From the NCBI RefSeq assembly GCF_001598475.1, contig NZ_BCZA01000011.1, forward strand, positions 62,001 through 126,000: a DNA stretch of 64,000 nt, read 5' to 3'. The position numbers and the translations under genes were made by a program. Shown here one piece after another: positions 30,753-39,377 of this stretch. The stretch's first letter is position 1. Every line of letters starts with the position of its first letter. Under the pieces are notes generated by a model, which made no database searches, had not been told where the DNA came from, and saw only the letters and a list, made by a program, of their open reading frames with translations. The DNA comes from Pantoea agglomerans NBRC 102470. GTDB taxonomy: Bacteria > Pseudomonadota > Gammaproteobacteria > Enterobacterales > Enterobacteriaceae.

Positions 30753-31873
30753 TCGCCGCGTCGATAGGGTAAGGCGTCGCGTGCTTCTTCCGCCCAGCCG
30801 CGCACGCCTTCCCGCTCCTGCACCAGAAAATCTGCCACGGCATCGCGCAGGCCGGGATGCAGCAGATAGTGCCAGGAGTGGGTAATCTGCGGCTCGAAGC
30901 CGCGCACCAGCTTATGCTCGCCCTGCGCGCCGGCATCAAACCGCGTCAGCCCCTCATCAAGAGCCAAATCCATTCCCTGATAGAAACAGGTTTCAAAGTG
31001 CAGCCGGTCAAACTCCGCCAGACAGCCCCAGTAGCGGCCATAGAGCGCGTTGCTGTCCCGCAGATAAAACGCCATCGCGGCCGGTTGCTGCTGTAAACGG
31101 GCGATCACCACCACAATATTCTGCGGCATGCGTTCCGCCAGCAGGCTGAAAAAGTCACGTGTCAGATAGGGACGCTGACCGCGCACCGCATAGGTGTTAG
31201 CGTAACAGTTGTAGACAAAATCCCACTGATCTTCGCGCAGCTGGTAGCCCAGGTAGCGGTCAAACTCAAAGCCGCTCTGCATCACCTGCTCACGCTCTTT
31301 ACGCAGTTGTTTGCGCTTGCGCGACATCAGCGAATCCAGGAAATCCTGAAAATCGCGGTAGCCACGGTTATGCCAGTGATACTGACAGCCGAGCCGGGAG
31401 AGCCAGTCGGGCTGATCGGCCAGCAACTGGTTAGCCTGCGCATCGGTAAAGTTGATATGTGCCCCGCTTAAACCCTGCTGTAACAGGCTCTCAGGCAGGG
31501 CCGACAGCAGTTGCGCCGCGGCAGCGGTTTCGCCCAGCAGGCGCGCGCCGCTGACCGGGCTGAAGGGGATCGCGCCCAGCCATTTCGGGTAGTAGCGGAT
31601 CCCGGCGCGCTGGCTGGCATCCGCCCAGGCGTGATCAAAGACGTACTCGCCCTGTGAATGGCGTTTGCGGTAGCCTGGCAGCGCGGCGCGGGTCACCCCC
31701 TCCTCCCGCCACAGCAGATGATCGGGCTGCCAGCCCGCCTCTAACCGCACGCTGCCGCTCTGTTCTAACGTGAGCAGAAAGGCGTGACGCAAAAAGGGCT
31801 GGTCATCAGGCAACAGCGCATCCCACTCGGCGGCCGGGATCTCCGCCAGTGACGTCAGGTGAATCAGCGACAT
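30749..31873 (-). CDS. FemAB-like GNAT protein (DUF482/COG3146)
   Basis: 374 residues, matching the COG3146 predicted N-acyltransferase family: an N-terminal half with QPFLRHAFLLTLEQSG and YVFDHAWADA, the basic core SRKRKQLRKEREQV, and a GNAT-like C-terminal half with YLRDSNALYGRYWG and LTRFDAGAQGEHKLVRGF. Function is not established for the family. It is divergent from a LysR regulator 141 bases away. Confidence 0.85.
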   Translation of the reverse strand: MSLIHLTSLAEIPAAEWDALLPDDQPFLRHAFLLTLEQSGSVRLEAGWQPDHLLWREEGVTRAALPGYRKRHSQGEYVFDHAWADASQRAGIRYYPKWLGAIPFSPVSGARLLGETAAAAQLLSALPESLLQQGLSGAHINFTDAQANQLLADQPDWLSRLGCQYHWHNRGYRDFQDFLDSLMSRKRKQLRKEREQVMQSGFEFDRYLGYQLREDQWDFVYNCYANTYAVRGQRPYLTRDFFSLLAERMPQNIVVVIARLQQQPAAMAFYLRDSNALYGRYWGCLAEFDRLHFETCFYQGMDLALDEGLTRFDAGAQGEHKLVRGFEPQITHSWHYLLHPGLRDAVADFLVQEREGVRGWAEEARDALPYRRGD

Positions 31874-32014
31874 GAATTACTCCAGAGAACGTCGGGCAGA
31901 GAGTCAGTCAAGCAGGTTTTCCGCGTCAGCGAAAGGGTTAAGGCACGCAAAGTGAAGGCTGCATCAGCGGAGCACAGCTTCTATACTGCGACTTTATCTC
32001 CACAGGACACCGCC

Positions 32015-32935
32015 ATGGATCGACTCGATTGTGACCGGATGTTTGTCACGGTGCTGGAAACCGGCAGCTTTTCTGCGGCGGCGTTACGTCTCGGCACCAG
32101 CAGCAGTCAGGCTTCCAAGCTGGTTTCAAAGCTGGAGCAGCGGCTCGGCGTCCAGCTGTTTAAGCGCAGCACGCGCGCCCTGTCGCCCACCGATGTCGGG
32201 CGCAGCTATTATGAGCGGGTCAAAAACCTGCTCGATGCGTTTGAGACGCTGGATGCCAGCGTGCGTGAAAGCGCCACCACGCCTACCGGCAGGCTGAAAA
32301 TCAGCGCCCCCGGCTCCTTTGGTACTGTGGTGTTATCTGAGGTGCTGGTGGCGTTTGCCCGACGCTATCCGCTGATTGAACTGGATGTCAGCTTTTCAGA
32401 CCGGTCCGTCAACATCGTCGATGAAGGTTTTGATATGGCGATCCGTATCGGCACCCTCAGCGACAGCAGCCTGGTCGCGCGCAAGCTGGGTGAGGTGCAT
32501 GTGCGCATCGCCGCCTCGCCGGTCTATCTTGAGCAGTTTGGCACGCCGCAGCACTGGCGCGAGATGCCCCAGCATCAGTGCATCATCGACACCAATTTTC
32601 GCGATCCCTGGCACTGGCCGTTTGCCGACGGCGACGGCGACGGCGACGGCGGCGGCGGCGAGATTGTCACCGTACCGGTCCGCGGGCGTCTGCGCTTCGC
32701 CAACACCGAAGCCTGCCTGCAGGCCGCGATGGCCGGACTGGGCATTGCGCGGCTGCCCGGTTTTATCGCAGCTCCCGCGCTGCAACGCGGTGAGATTGTC
32801 CGGCTGCTGGAGAATTTTGACACGCCACCGCTTGGCCTGTTTGCGGTTTATCCGCCCGCCCGTCATCTGGCACACCGGGCGCGCCTGCTTATCGACTTCC
32901 TGGTGAGCCACTTTACCCGTTTTCCGCCCGCGTAA
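32015..32935 (+). CDS. LysR-family regulator with Asp-Gly repeat insertion
   Basis: 306 residues from the ATG at 32015 (AGGA 8 bases upstream; longer in-frame starts overlap the divergent gene's control region). The HTH is ETGSFSAAALRLGTSSSQAS. The effector domain contains ADGDGDGDGGGGE near residue 205, encoded by a pure GGCGAC hexamer repeat (about 32627-32660) that is not part of the LysR fold. Hexamer gain or loss would keep the reading frame but change a surface loop. It lies upstream of the hydroquinone reductase gene on the same strand. Confidence 0.9.
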   Translation: MDRLDCDRMFVTVLETGSFSAAALRLGTSSSQASKLVSKLEQRLGVQLFKRSTRALSPTDVGRSYYERVKNLLDAFETLDASVRESATTPTGRLKISAPGSFGTVVLSEVLVAFARRYPLIELDVSFSDRSVNIVDEGFDMAIRIGTLSDSSLVARKLGEVHVRIAASPVYLEQFGTPQHWREMPQHQCIIDTNFRDPWHWPFADGDGDGDGGGGEIVTVPVRGRLRFANTEACLQAAMAGLGIARLPGFIAAPALQRGEIVRLLENFDTPPLGLFAVYPPARHLAHRARLLIDFLVSHFTRFPPA

Positions 32936-32957
32936 TTTCTTCCAGAATGGAAGAAAT
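32935..32957. promoter_or_regulatory. Perfect palindrome between lysR and the reductase gene
   Basis: ATTTCTTCCA-GAA-TGGAAGAAAT, ten bases per arm, begins in the lysR stop codon. There is no T run, so an operator for the downstream gene is as likely as a terminator. Confidence 0.5.
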
Positions 32958-33033
32958 GATTGTCTTTATGACCGGATTATCAGCCGTTTAGTCATCAGTT
33001 AAGCTACTTCTCACATTACAGAGGAGTCGCGCG

Positions 33034-33975
33034 ATGTTAGTAGAAGGCAAATGGAGTAGTGACTGGCACCCGGTGCAGTCGACCGATAAACAGGGCGGAT
33101 TTGTTCGTCAGACGTCCGGTTTCCGGGATTTTATCAGCAGCGATGGCTCCACTGAATTTGCGGCAGAAGCGGATCGCTACCATCTTTATGTGGCGCTGAT
33201 CTGTCCATGGGCGTCGCGCGCGTTAATTGCCCGCAAGCTCAAAGGGCTGGAGTCGCTGATTAGCGTGACGGTGGTTGAACCGCAGCTCGGTGCCCAGGGC
33301 TGGCGCTTTGGCAATTTTCCCGGCGCACAGCAGGACCCGCTGAATCACGCGCAGTACCTGCATGAAATCTATACCCGCGTCGCGCCCGATTACACGGGCC
33401 GGGCCACCGTGCCGGTCTTGTGGGACAAGAAAACCGGCACCATCGTCAGCAACGAGTCCGCTGACATTGTGCGTATGTTCAACAGCGGCTTTGGCGATCT
33501 GGCCGATAACCGCATCGACCTCTATCCCGCCGCGCTGCGCCCGGAGATTGATGCGCTGAATGAGAGTCTCTATCCGCGTCTGAATAATGGCGTTTACCGC
33601 GCCGGGTTCGCCACCACATCGATCAGCTACCAGCAGGCATTTAATGACGTCTTCAGCCAGCTCGACGAACTGGAAGCCCTGCTCAGTGATGGTCGCACCT
33701 TCCTGCTGGGTGAACGGCTGACTGAAACCGATATTCGCCTGTTCGTCACCCTGATTCGCTTTGACGTCGCCTATCATGGCCTGTTCAAATGTAACCTGCG
33801 CCGGATACGCGACTATACGCTGCTGAATCGCTATCTTAAGAGCATGCTGTCAGTCTCCGGCGTGCGTGAGACGGTCAGCATCGATCATATCAAACAGGGT
33901 TACTACTCGATCAAGGCACTGAACCCGAACGGGATCGTTCCGGCAGGCCCGGATCTGAGTGAGTACGGTCTTTAA
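33034..33975 (+). CDS. Glutathionyl-hydroquinone reductase (xi-class GST, YqjG-like)
   Basis: Reduces glutathionyl-hydroquinones, a role in quinone detoxification and aromatic metabolism. 313 residues. The xi-class catalytic motif is CPWA with Cys57 (LICPWASR), followed by ARKLKGLE, VPVLWDKKTGTIVSNESADI and the helical C-terminal domain. It resembles E. coli YqjG but is diverged enough that it could be a second paralogue. GAGG precedes the ATG. The next gene starts 10 bases after its stop. Confidence 0.9.
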   Translation: MLVEGKWSSDWHPVQSTDKQGGFVRQTSGFRDFISSDGSTEFAAEADRYHLYVALICPWASRALIARKLKGLESLISVTVVEPQLGAQGWRFGNFPGAQQDPLNHAQYLHEIYTRVAPDYTGRATVPVLWDKKTGTIVSNESADIVRMFNSGFGDLADNRIDLYPAALRPEIDALNESLYPRLNNGVYRAGFATTSISYQQAFNDVFSQLDELEALLSDGRTFLLGERLTETDIRLFVTLIRFDVAYHGLFKCNLRRIRDYTLLNRYLKSMLSVSGVRETVSIDHIKQGYYSIKALNPNGIVPAGPDLSEYGL

Positions 33976-33985
33976 AGGAGCAATA

Positions 33986-34591
33986 ATGGCAAAAGCACTG
34001 GTAATTCTTCTGCATGGCGTAGGCAGTAACGGCGACGATCTGGCACCGATTGGCCGTCACTGGGCGACGCTGTTGCCGGATGTGATTTTTGCCTCACCCA
34101 ATGCGCCCGAACGTTTTACCGCCGGTTTTGGCTGGCAGTGGTTCAGCCTGGAGGAGGTGACGCCAGAGAACCGGCCAGGCCGGGTCCGGGCCGCGCGGGC
34201 GGCGTTTGACGCGACCCTCAGCGACGTTATCGCACAGCACGGCTTCGCCGACCGCTGGCAGGATGTGGTGCTGGTCGGCTTTTCACAGGGGTCGATCATG
34301 GCGCTGGATGCGCTGGCATCTGGCCGTTATCCGCTGGCGGGCGTGGTCGCCTTTTCGGGTCGTCTGGCGGTTGACGGTGAGCTGACGCCACAGCCTCATC
34401 TGCCCGCGCTGCTGATCCACGGCCAGGCCGATGAGGTGATTCCGTGGCAGGAGAGCGAATCTGCTGCAGCACGACTCAGGGCCGCATTGGTGCCGGTAGA
34501 AGCGCGATTTGAACCCGCCACCGGCCACACCATCTCCGCTCAGGGTGCCATGCACGCCGCCGCGTTTATCGGGCAGTGCTTACAGGATTAA
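33986..34591 (+). CDS. Phospholipase/carboxylesterase-family hydrolase
   Basis: 201 residues from the ATG at 33986, with AAAGGAG five bases upstream. It is an alpha/beta hydrolase of the YpfH/carboxylesterase family: LLHGVGSNGDDL, nucleophile GFSQGSIM (near residue 98), acid in HGQADEVIPW and histidine in TGHTIS. There is no signal peptide. It is probably co-transcribed with the hydroquinone reductase. Substrate unknown. Confidence 0.87.
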   Translation: MAKALVILLHGVGSNGDDLAPIGRHWATLLPDVIFASPNAPERFTAGFGWQWFSLEEVTPENRPGRVRAARAAFDATLSDVIAQHGFADRWQDVVLVGFSQGSIMALDALASGRYPLAGVVAFSGRLAVDGELTPQPHLPALLIHGQADEVIPWQESESAAARLRAALVPVEARFEPATGHTISAQGAMHAAAFIGQCLQD

Positions 34592-35403
34592 CCCCAGCAG
34601 CGCTTTAATGCCTGCCAGGCATGACGGGCAGCAACCTCAGGCGGCAGGCGTTTCAGCGCATCATTAAAGACTTCAATGCCCACCGGTCCCTGATAGCCCG
34701 CGCTTTTAAGCTTATCGACAAAGCGTTCAATGTCGATAATGCCATCGCCGGGCAGCAGACGCTGATGCTTTGCCATCGCCATCAGGCTCTGCTTATCCTG
34801 CGCGGGAACGGCGGCCATGTCACACAGCTGTACTTCATAGATGCGATCGGCTGGAATGCCGTCCAGCTGTGAGGCGTCGCCGCCCAGCGCGCAGATATGG
34901 AACAGATCGACCACCAGCCCGATATTGGGCTGATCGAGCCGCTGCAATCGCTGCCACGCCAGCGGCAGGGTGTTATCCACGCTGCACCAGGCCATCGGCT
35001 CATACATAATGCGCATGTTGTAGCGCGCAGCTTCAGAGGCCATCCAGCGCAGGTCATCATCAATCTGGTCGGCGCAGCAATCCTCACGGGTGCTGGCCGG
35101 CGCCTGAATGGTGTCGCAGCCCAGCGCCTGGGCAATCTGAATAAACTGGCGCAGCTCTTCGCGCTTCTGTCCGCGCAACGCGCTGGGTGCCCCGGTGAAA
35201 TCGCGCAGCACCTGGAGATTGGTAAAGCCAGGTCCCTGCCGGGCAGCGATCTCAGCCAGTGCCACCGCACCGCCCTCGCACGCCTCGACATCCTCGCGCC
35301 AGATCTCCACCTGATCGAAACCGGCGTCACGCGCCGCCTGAAGTTTCTGGCCGGGCTCACCGTTTAACAGCACCAGGTTAAGGAATGTGGGGTTAGTTCG
35401 CAT
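34588..35403 (-). CDS. Sugar phosphate isomerase/epimerase (xylose isomerase-like TIM barrel)
   Basis: 271 residues of the AP-endonuclease-2/xylose-isomerase-like TIM barrel. Metal-site segments are YEPMAWCS (Glu), VVDLFHICALGG (Asp, His), VQLCDMAA and GIEVFNDA (Glu). AGGAG precedes the ATG. Such proteins isomerise or epimerise keto-sugars or inositol intermediates; the substrate cannot be read here. No neighbouring pathway gene identifies it. Confidence 0.82.
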   Translation of the reverse strand: MRTNPTFLNLVLLNGEPGQKLQAARDAGFDQVEIWREDVEACEGGAVALAEIAARQGPGFTNLQVLRDFTGAPSALRGQKREELRQFIQIAQALGCDTIQAPASTREDCCADQIDDDLRWMASEAARYNMRIMYEPMAWCSVDNTLPLAWQRLQRLDQPNIGLVVDLFHICALGGDASQLDGIPADRIYEVQLCDMAAVPAQDKQSLMAMAKHQRLLPGDGIIDIERFVDKLKSAGYQGPVGIEVFNDALKRLPPEVAARHAWQALKRCWG

Positions 35404-35535
35404 TGCTCGGCTCCTTAATCGTCCGGAATAATCGGTGACGTTCAGCTTCTGCGCCCGTTCATGCAGGATGGTCGGGCGTAAAACCTGAAACAGTATCTAC
35501 CTCTTAAGGAGTATGACAAGCGCCGCTTCGCCGGA

Positions 35536-35913
35536 TCAGCTCAGCATCGTAACCAGTGCGAAACCGGCAAACGCCATCAGCAGCGAACCGATCACATGCA
35601 CCAGCGCGCTGGTCATCGCCCAGAAATAGTTCCCTGATTGTAGCAACCCCATTAATTCCGCCGTAAAAGAGGAGAAGGTGGTCAGCCCGCCGCACAGTCC
35701 GGTGACGATCAGCAGTTTCCAGATCGGGTCGATGTCGGGATGGCGAACAAACCAGGCCATCGCGCCGCCGATCACCAGACCGCCGATCAGATTCACCAGC
35801 AGTGTGCCAGGTGGCAGATTGGGAAAGAGCGCATTAAAGCGCATCGCAAAGAGCCAGCGCAGTACACAGCCGGCAGAGCCGCCGATCATCACAGCCAATA
35901 ACGGTTTCAACAT
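35536..35913 (-). CDS. crcB: Fluoride exporter CrcB (Fluc)
   Basis: 125-residue, four-helix dual-topology fluoride channel. Family motifs are GGSAGCVLRW near the start, GTLLVNLIGG, the conserved GLCGGLTTFSSF (residues about 72-83, with the TTFS fluoride track) and a C-terminal hydrophobic helix. The gene is preceded on its own strand by a fluoride riboswitch, which confirms the function. Confidence 0.95.
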   Translation of the reverse strand: MLKPLLAVMIGGSAGCVLRWLFAMRFNALFPNLPPGTLLVNLIGGLVIGGAMAWFVRHPDIDPIWKLLIVTGLCGGLTTFSSFTAELMGLLQSGNYFWAMTSALVHVIGSLLMAFAGFALVTMLS

Positions 35914-35971
35914 GTCTTGCTCCTGATTGCAGATTGACGCCGGGCTGAGGGGGAAAGGCAGAGATAAACTG

Positions 35972-36013
35972 CGCCTGACACCTCAGCTCCCGCGAAAGGA
36001 TTGAGTGTCAGGC
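35972..36013 (-). promoter_or_regulatory. Long hairpin overlapping the 3' end of the fluoride aptamer
   Basis: On the minus strand CGCCTGACAC pairs perfectly with GTGTCAGGCG across about 20 bases. The left arm is the 3' strand of the aptamer, so this hairpin and the folded aptamer exclude each other. It is the likely expression platform, although no T run follows. Confidence 0.6.
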
Positions 36014-36071
36014 GTCATCAGCCGGTGTAAAGCCCACCGGCAGTTGGGAAAGGTGGCACGCCATCACCTTG
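36005..36071 (-). ncRNA. Fluoride riboswitch (crcB motif)
   Basis: Minus-strand RNA reads GGTGATGGCGTGCCACC, then AACTGCCGGT, then ACCGGCTGATGACGCCTGAC. This follows the crcB-motif aptamer, as in Pseudomonas syringae: GGAGATGGCATTCCTCC, then CAGCTGATGATGCCTAC. Conserved features present are the GATGG junction, the pseudoknot-region stem GCCGGTG/CACCGGC, and the CUGAUGAxGCC 3' strand. It lies about 90 bases upstream of crcB, which it should switch on when fluoride binds. The 5' strand of P1 is less clear than the rest. Confidence 0.88.
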
Positions 36072-36194
36072 AGCCGGTGATAATACGACGCCCGTTTCAG
36101 GCTGGCAACAGTGAGGTCATGGCGGCTGAAAATCTTGACGCGCACGCCACAGACGGAGTAATGCTGATGGTTTACAGCCTGTTGCGGAGACCCT

Positions 36195-37115
36195 ATGCGT
36201 ACCCTGATTTTTGATACCGATATCGGCGTGGATGACGCCTTTGCGCTGGCCTATGCGGCGCGGACGCAGCATCTGCTGGGGATTACCACGGTCTTCGGCA
36301 ACGTGGCAGTGGGTCAGGCGGTGAAAAACGCCCGACTGTTTTGCGGGAAAATGGCGATTAACGCGGAGGTCTATCGCGGCTGTTCACGACCGCTGGCGCT
36401 GCCACCCTCTGCGCCTGCCAGACTGCACGGTGAAGATGGGCTGGGCGATGCGTTTGATAATACCTGCAGCGATCAGGCGCCGGGCGCGGTGCAGTTTATT
36501 ATCGACAGCGTGCGGGCGCAGCCGCATCAGATCACCCTGGTGGCGATTGGTCCGCTGACCAATATCGCCACGGCCATTAATCAGGCGCCGGATATTATTC
36601 CGCTGGTAAAAGAGCTGGTGATCATGGGCGGCGCATTTGGCACCGACGGGCACAGTGGCAACGTGACGCCCTTCAGCGAATTTAATATCTGGAAAGATCC
36701 GCATGCTGCCGATCAGGTGCTCGCCTCGGCGCTGAATGTGGTGGTGATCCCGCTGGATGTCACACACAAAGTGCTGATCAGCGGCGATGAGGTTCAGCGT
36801 CTGAATCAGCCGGTGCTGAGTGCGATCTGTCGCCCTTACCTGGCTTACAGCCTGGAGAAAGAGGGGTTCGAGGGTATGGCGCTGCACGACACCCTGGCGG
36901 TGGCGTGGCTCACTCTGCCACAGGCGTTTACCCTGACCGAAAGCCCGCTGCGGGTGATCACGGAGGGCATCGCCTGCGGTCAGACGGTGCGTAAGCTGAG
37001 CGCGCTGGCCTCCCGCCAGGATCCCTTTAACGGCCTGACCGCCCAGCGTATCGCACTTGGCGTGGATGCTGACGCGGTGCGGGCGCACTTCTTTCAGACT
37101 CTCACCGCGCCCTGA
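36195..37115 (+). CDS. Nucleoside hydrolase (ribonucleoside hydrolase family)
   Basis: 306 residues. The Ca2+/ribose-binding motif DTDIGVDDAFAL is at residues 7-18, followed by the family segments VFGNVAVGQAVKNA, IGPLTNIATAI and PFSEFNIWKDPHAA, and the catalytic-region ALHDTLAVAWL. It hydrolyses the N-glycosidic bond of nucleosides for salvage. It is comparable to RihA/B/C, but which base it prefers is not evident. It is transcribed away from the fluoride riboswitch. Confidence 0.88.
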   Translation: MRTLIFDTDIGVDDAFALAYAARTQHLLGITTVFGNVAVGQAVKNARLFCGKMAINAEVYRGCSRPLALPPSAPARLHGEDGLGDAFDNTCSDQAPGAVQFIIDSVRAQPHQITLVAIGPLTNIATAINQAPDIIPLVKELVIMGGAFGTDGHSGNVTPFSEFNIWKDPHAADQVLASALNVVVIPLDVTHKVLISGDEVQRLNQPVLSAICRPYLAYSLEKEGFEGMALHDTLAVAWLTLPQAFTLTESPLRVITEGIACGQTVRKLSALASRQDPFNGLTAQRIALGVDADAVRAHFFQTLTAP

Positions 37116-37138
37116 ACCACGCGAACCTACTGGCCGCG

Positions 37139-38167
37139 TTACCGGTCGAAATGAATCACGCCTTTGATCAGCTCGCGGTTGTTGATGATTTGCGCCTCAA
37201 AGGTTTCATCCAGCGTGGAGAAGGCCAGATGGTGATTCAGCATCATTTCGGCGCGCAGCTGGCCGCTGGCCATCAGCGCACGCACCCGATCGAAATCTTC
37301 ACGGGTGGCGTTGCGGCTACCCATCAGGGTGGTCTCTTTTTTATGGAATTCACTGTCCGGGATCACCAGATCGCCTTTGTGCAGGCCGACATAAACGATA
37401 GTGCCGCCGTGTCGCATCAGGTTGACCGCATTGTTCATCGCCGCCGGGCTGCCGGTGGCGTCGATCACCTTCAGCGCCAGACGGCCACCAAACTCCTCGC
37501 GCAGCGCGCTGTAAAACGCTTCATCAGCCGGATTCAGTGCCGCCAGGCCGAGCTGGTCAGCAACATGCTGGCGACGAAATTCGCTGGTATCCGCCACCAC
37601 CACCTGCGCGCCGCTGGCGGCGGCGATAGCGGCAACACCCAGCCCAATCGGTCCGGCACCCACCACCAGCACCTGCTCATCCGCCACAATTGCGGCACGA
37701 CGCACTGCATGGGCGCTGATGGCAAACGGCTCAATCAGCGCAGCCGCTTCCGGCGCGACATCATCCACCGCCAGCAGCGTGCTGACCGGCACGCTCAGGT
37801 AGTCGCAGAACCCGCCATCCTGATGCACACCAATCACTGAGATCTGCTCACAGCAGTTGGTCTTGCCGCTCTGGCAGGCGTCACAGCGCAGGCAGGAGAT
37901 GTAGGGCATTAACGCCACCCGCTGGCCCGGCTGAAAGCCCTCCACATCACTTCCCGGCGCCACGACTTCGGCACAGATTTCATGGCCCAGCACCCGTGGA
38001 TAGCTGAAGAATGGCTGATTACCGGACCAGGCGTGGATGTCGGTGCCGCAGATTCCCGCGGTGAGGATTTTAATCACTACCTCGCCAGCGGCGGGCGTGG
38101 GGATATCGCGGGTGGTCCATACCATCTTACGTGGTTCAGCGATGACCAGTGCTTTCATTGTTGTCAT
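37139..38167 (-). CDS. lgoD: L-galactonate 5-dehydrogenase LgoD
   Basis: Zinc-dependent medium-chain dehydrogenase that oxidises L-galactonate to D-tagaturonate. 342 residues. It tracks E. coli LgoD (YjjN) closely: GICGTDIHAWSGNQPFFSYP (catalytic Cys/His), GHEICAEVV, the structural-zinc cysteines CLRCDACQSGKTNCC, and the NAD motif VVGAGPIGLG. It is divergent from lgoR, with lgoT beyond, so the three form an L-galactonate uptake and oxidation locus. Confidence 0.93.
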   Translation of the reverse strand: MTTMKALVIAEPRKMVWTTRDIPTPAAGEVVIKILTAGICGTDIHAWSGNQPFFSYPRVLGHEICAEVVAPGSDVEGFQPGQRVALMPYISCLRCDACQSGKTNCCEQISVIGVHQDGGFCDYLSVPVSTLLAVDDVAPEAAALIEPFAISAHAVRRAAIVADEQVLVVGAGPIGLGVAAIAAASGAQVVVADTSEFRRQHVADQLGLAALNPADEAFYSALREEFGGRLALKVIDATGSPAAMNNAVNLMRHGGTIVYVGLHKGDLVIPDSEFHKKETTLMGSRNATREDFDRVRALMASGQLRAEMMLNHHLAFSTLDETFEAQIINNRELIKGVIHFDR

Positions 38168-38272
38168 GGTGATTCTCCGGTTGTCCTGCAGGCAGTTATG
38201 GCGAATCCTGCACGCGCTGCGGTGTTCGTTTGCGGGAAGTGTGAAGCACCGCGATTTTTTTGGGCTTTGAAT

Positions 38273-38294
38273 GGTTTTTAATGCATAAAAAACC
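38273..38294. promoter_or_regulatory. Candidate LgoR operator in the lgoD/lgoR region
   Basis: GGTTTTTAATGCATAAAAAACC is an almost perfect palindrome just before lgoR. Its half ATTAAAAACC (reverse strand) recurs twice before lgoT. Confidence 0.5.
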
Positions 38295-38304
38295 GGAGAG
38301 TGAG

Positions 38305-39207
38305 ATGAGCCGCAGCCAGAATTTGCGCCAGAACGTCATCAACCAGATGCTGGAAAGCATCGCTCAGCACCACATTCGTTCACCGCTGCCGCCCCAGGCG
38401 GCACTGGCGGAAATGTTTAATATCAGCCGGACTACGGTGCGTCACACCCTGCACTATCTGCATCAGTGCGGCGTGCTGGATAAGGTGGATCAAACCTGGG
38501 TTATCGTGCGCGATCCGCGCGAAGATGACGGTTTTAGCGCGTTAACGCCGCCGATTGAGCAGCAGGCCAGCCACTTTGAGCAGATGTTTTTTAATATGAT
38601 TAATCAGCGGCAGCTGGTGCCCGGCGATACCTTCAGCGAGCTGCAACTGGCGCAGCAGGTGAAAGTCAGTCCGGTGGTGGTGCGCGAATTCCTGCTGCGC
38701 TTTATGCGCTATGACCTGCTGGAGCCGGTCAGACGCGGCCAGTGGCGGATGAAAAAATTCACCCAGGATTACGCCGAGAAGCTGTTTGAACTGCGCGAGA
38801 TGCTGGAAACCCACGCCCTGAGCCGCTTCCTGAATCTGCCCGCAGGCGACGAGCGCTGGGTTCAGGCGCGGGATCTGCTGGATCGTCACCGATCGATGCG
38901 CGATACCATCGCCAGCAACTATCGCCACTTTGCCGCGCTGGATCGTCAGATGCATTCGCTGATTTTATCCGCCGCCAACAACCCGTTTTTCAATCAGTCG
39001 CTGGAGATTATCTCGGTGATCTTTCACTCGCATTATCAGTGGGATGAGAGCGACCTCAAGCAGCGAAATATTGTGGCGCTGGAGGAGCATATGGCGATTC
39101 TGACCGCGCTGATTGGCCGTCAGGATGTCGACGCCCTCTGTGCATTACATAACCATCTGGCGACCGCTAAAACCTCGATGGTGCGCTCAATCGGTCAGTA
39201 CAATTAA
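38305..39207 (+). CDS. lgoR: GntR-family regulator LgoR
   Basis: 300 residues from the ATG at 38305, where CGGAGAG gives the best ribosome site; an ATG eight codons earlier is open. It has an N-terminal winged helix (QAALAEMFNISRTTVRHTL), a second HTH-like stretch (QLAQQVKVSPVVVREFLLR) and a C-terminal FCD helical effector domain (LFELREMLETHALSRF, ending in the metal-site HNHLATAK). It sits between lgoD and lgoT as in E. coli (YjjM), so it most likely controls L-galactonate catabolism. Confidence 0.88.
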   Translation: MSRSQNLRQNVINQMLESIAQHHIRSPLPPQAALAEMFNISRTTVRHTLHYLHQCGVLDKVDQTWVIVRDPREDDGFSALTPPIEQQASHFEQMFFNMINQRQLVPGDTFSELQLAQQVKVSPVVVREFLLRFMRYDLLEPVRRGQWRMKKFTQDYAEKLFELREMLETHALSRFLNLPAGDERWVQARDLLDRHRSMRDTIASNYRHFAALDRQMHSLILSAANNPFFNQSLEIISVIFHSHYQWDESDLKQRNIVALEEHMAILTALIGRQDVDALCALHNHLATAKTSMVRSIGQYN

Positions 39208-39223
39208 AAACCGATTAAAAACC
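39203..39223. promoter_or_regulatory. Tandem half-sites before lgoT
   Basis: ATTAAAAACC occurs twice in tandem (39203-39212 and 39214-39223), the first overlapping the lgoR stop. The same decamer is found in the palindrome at 38273, so it is a candidate LgoR site. Confidence 0.45.
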
Positions 39224-39377
39224 ACAAAGCATTAGCTCCCGCACGATTCAGAAACATCTTTGCAACATCCTTAACCCTTTGCTCTTAGTCTCGACTGCAA
39301 CGTCACGGCGGCCTTTTGCCGCTGCGCGCAGACCCCTTCTCACCATAACGATAAGTACCCAGTTTCGGGAGAGTGCA

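Noticed and set aside
36005..36214. A 69-codon plus-strand frame before the nucleoside hydrolase
   Set aside because: It lies on the opposite strand of the fluoride riboswitch and runs into the hydrolase start; no family match.
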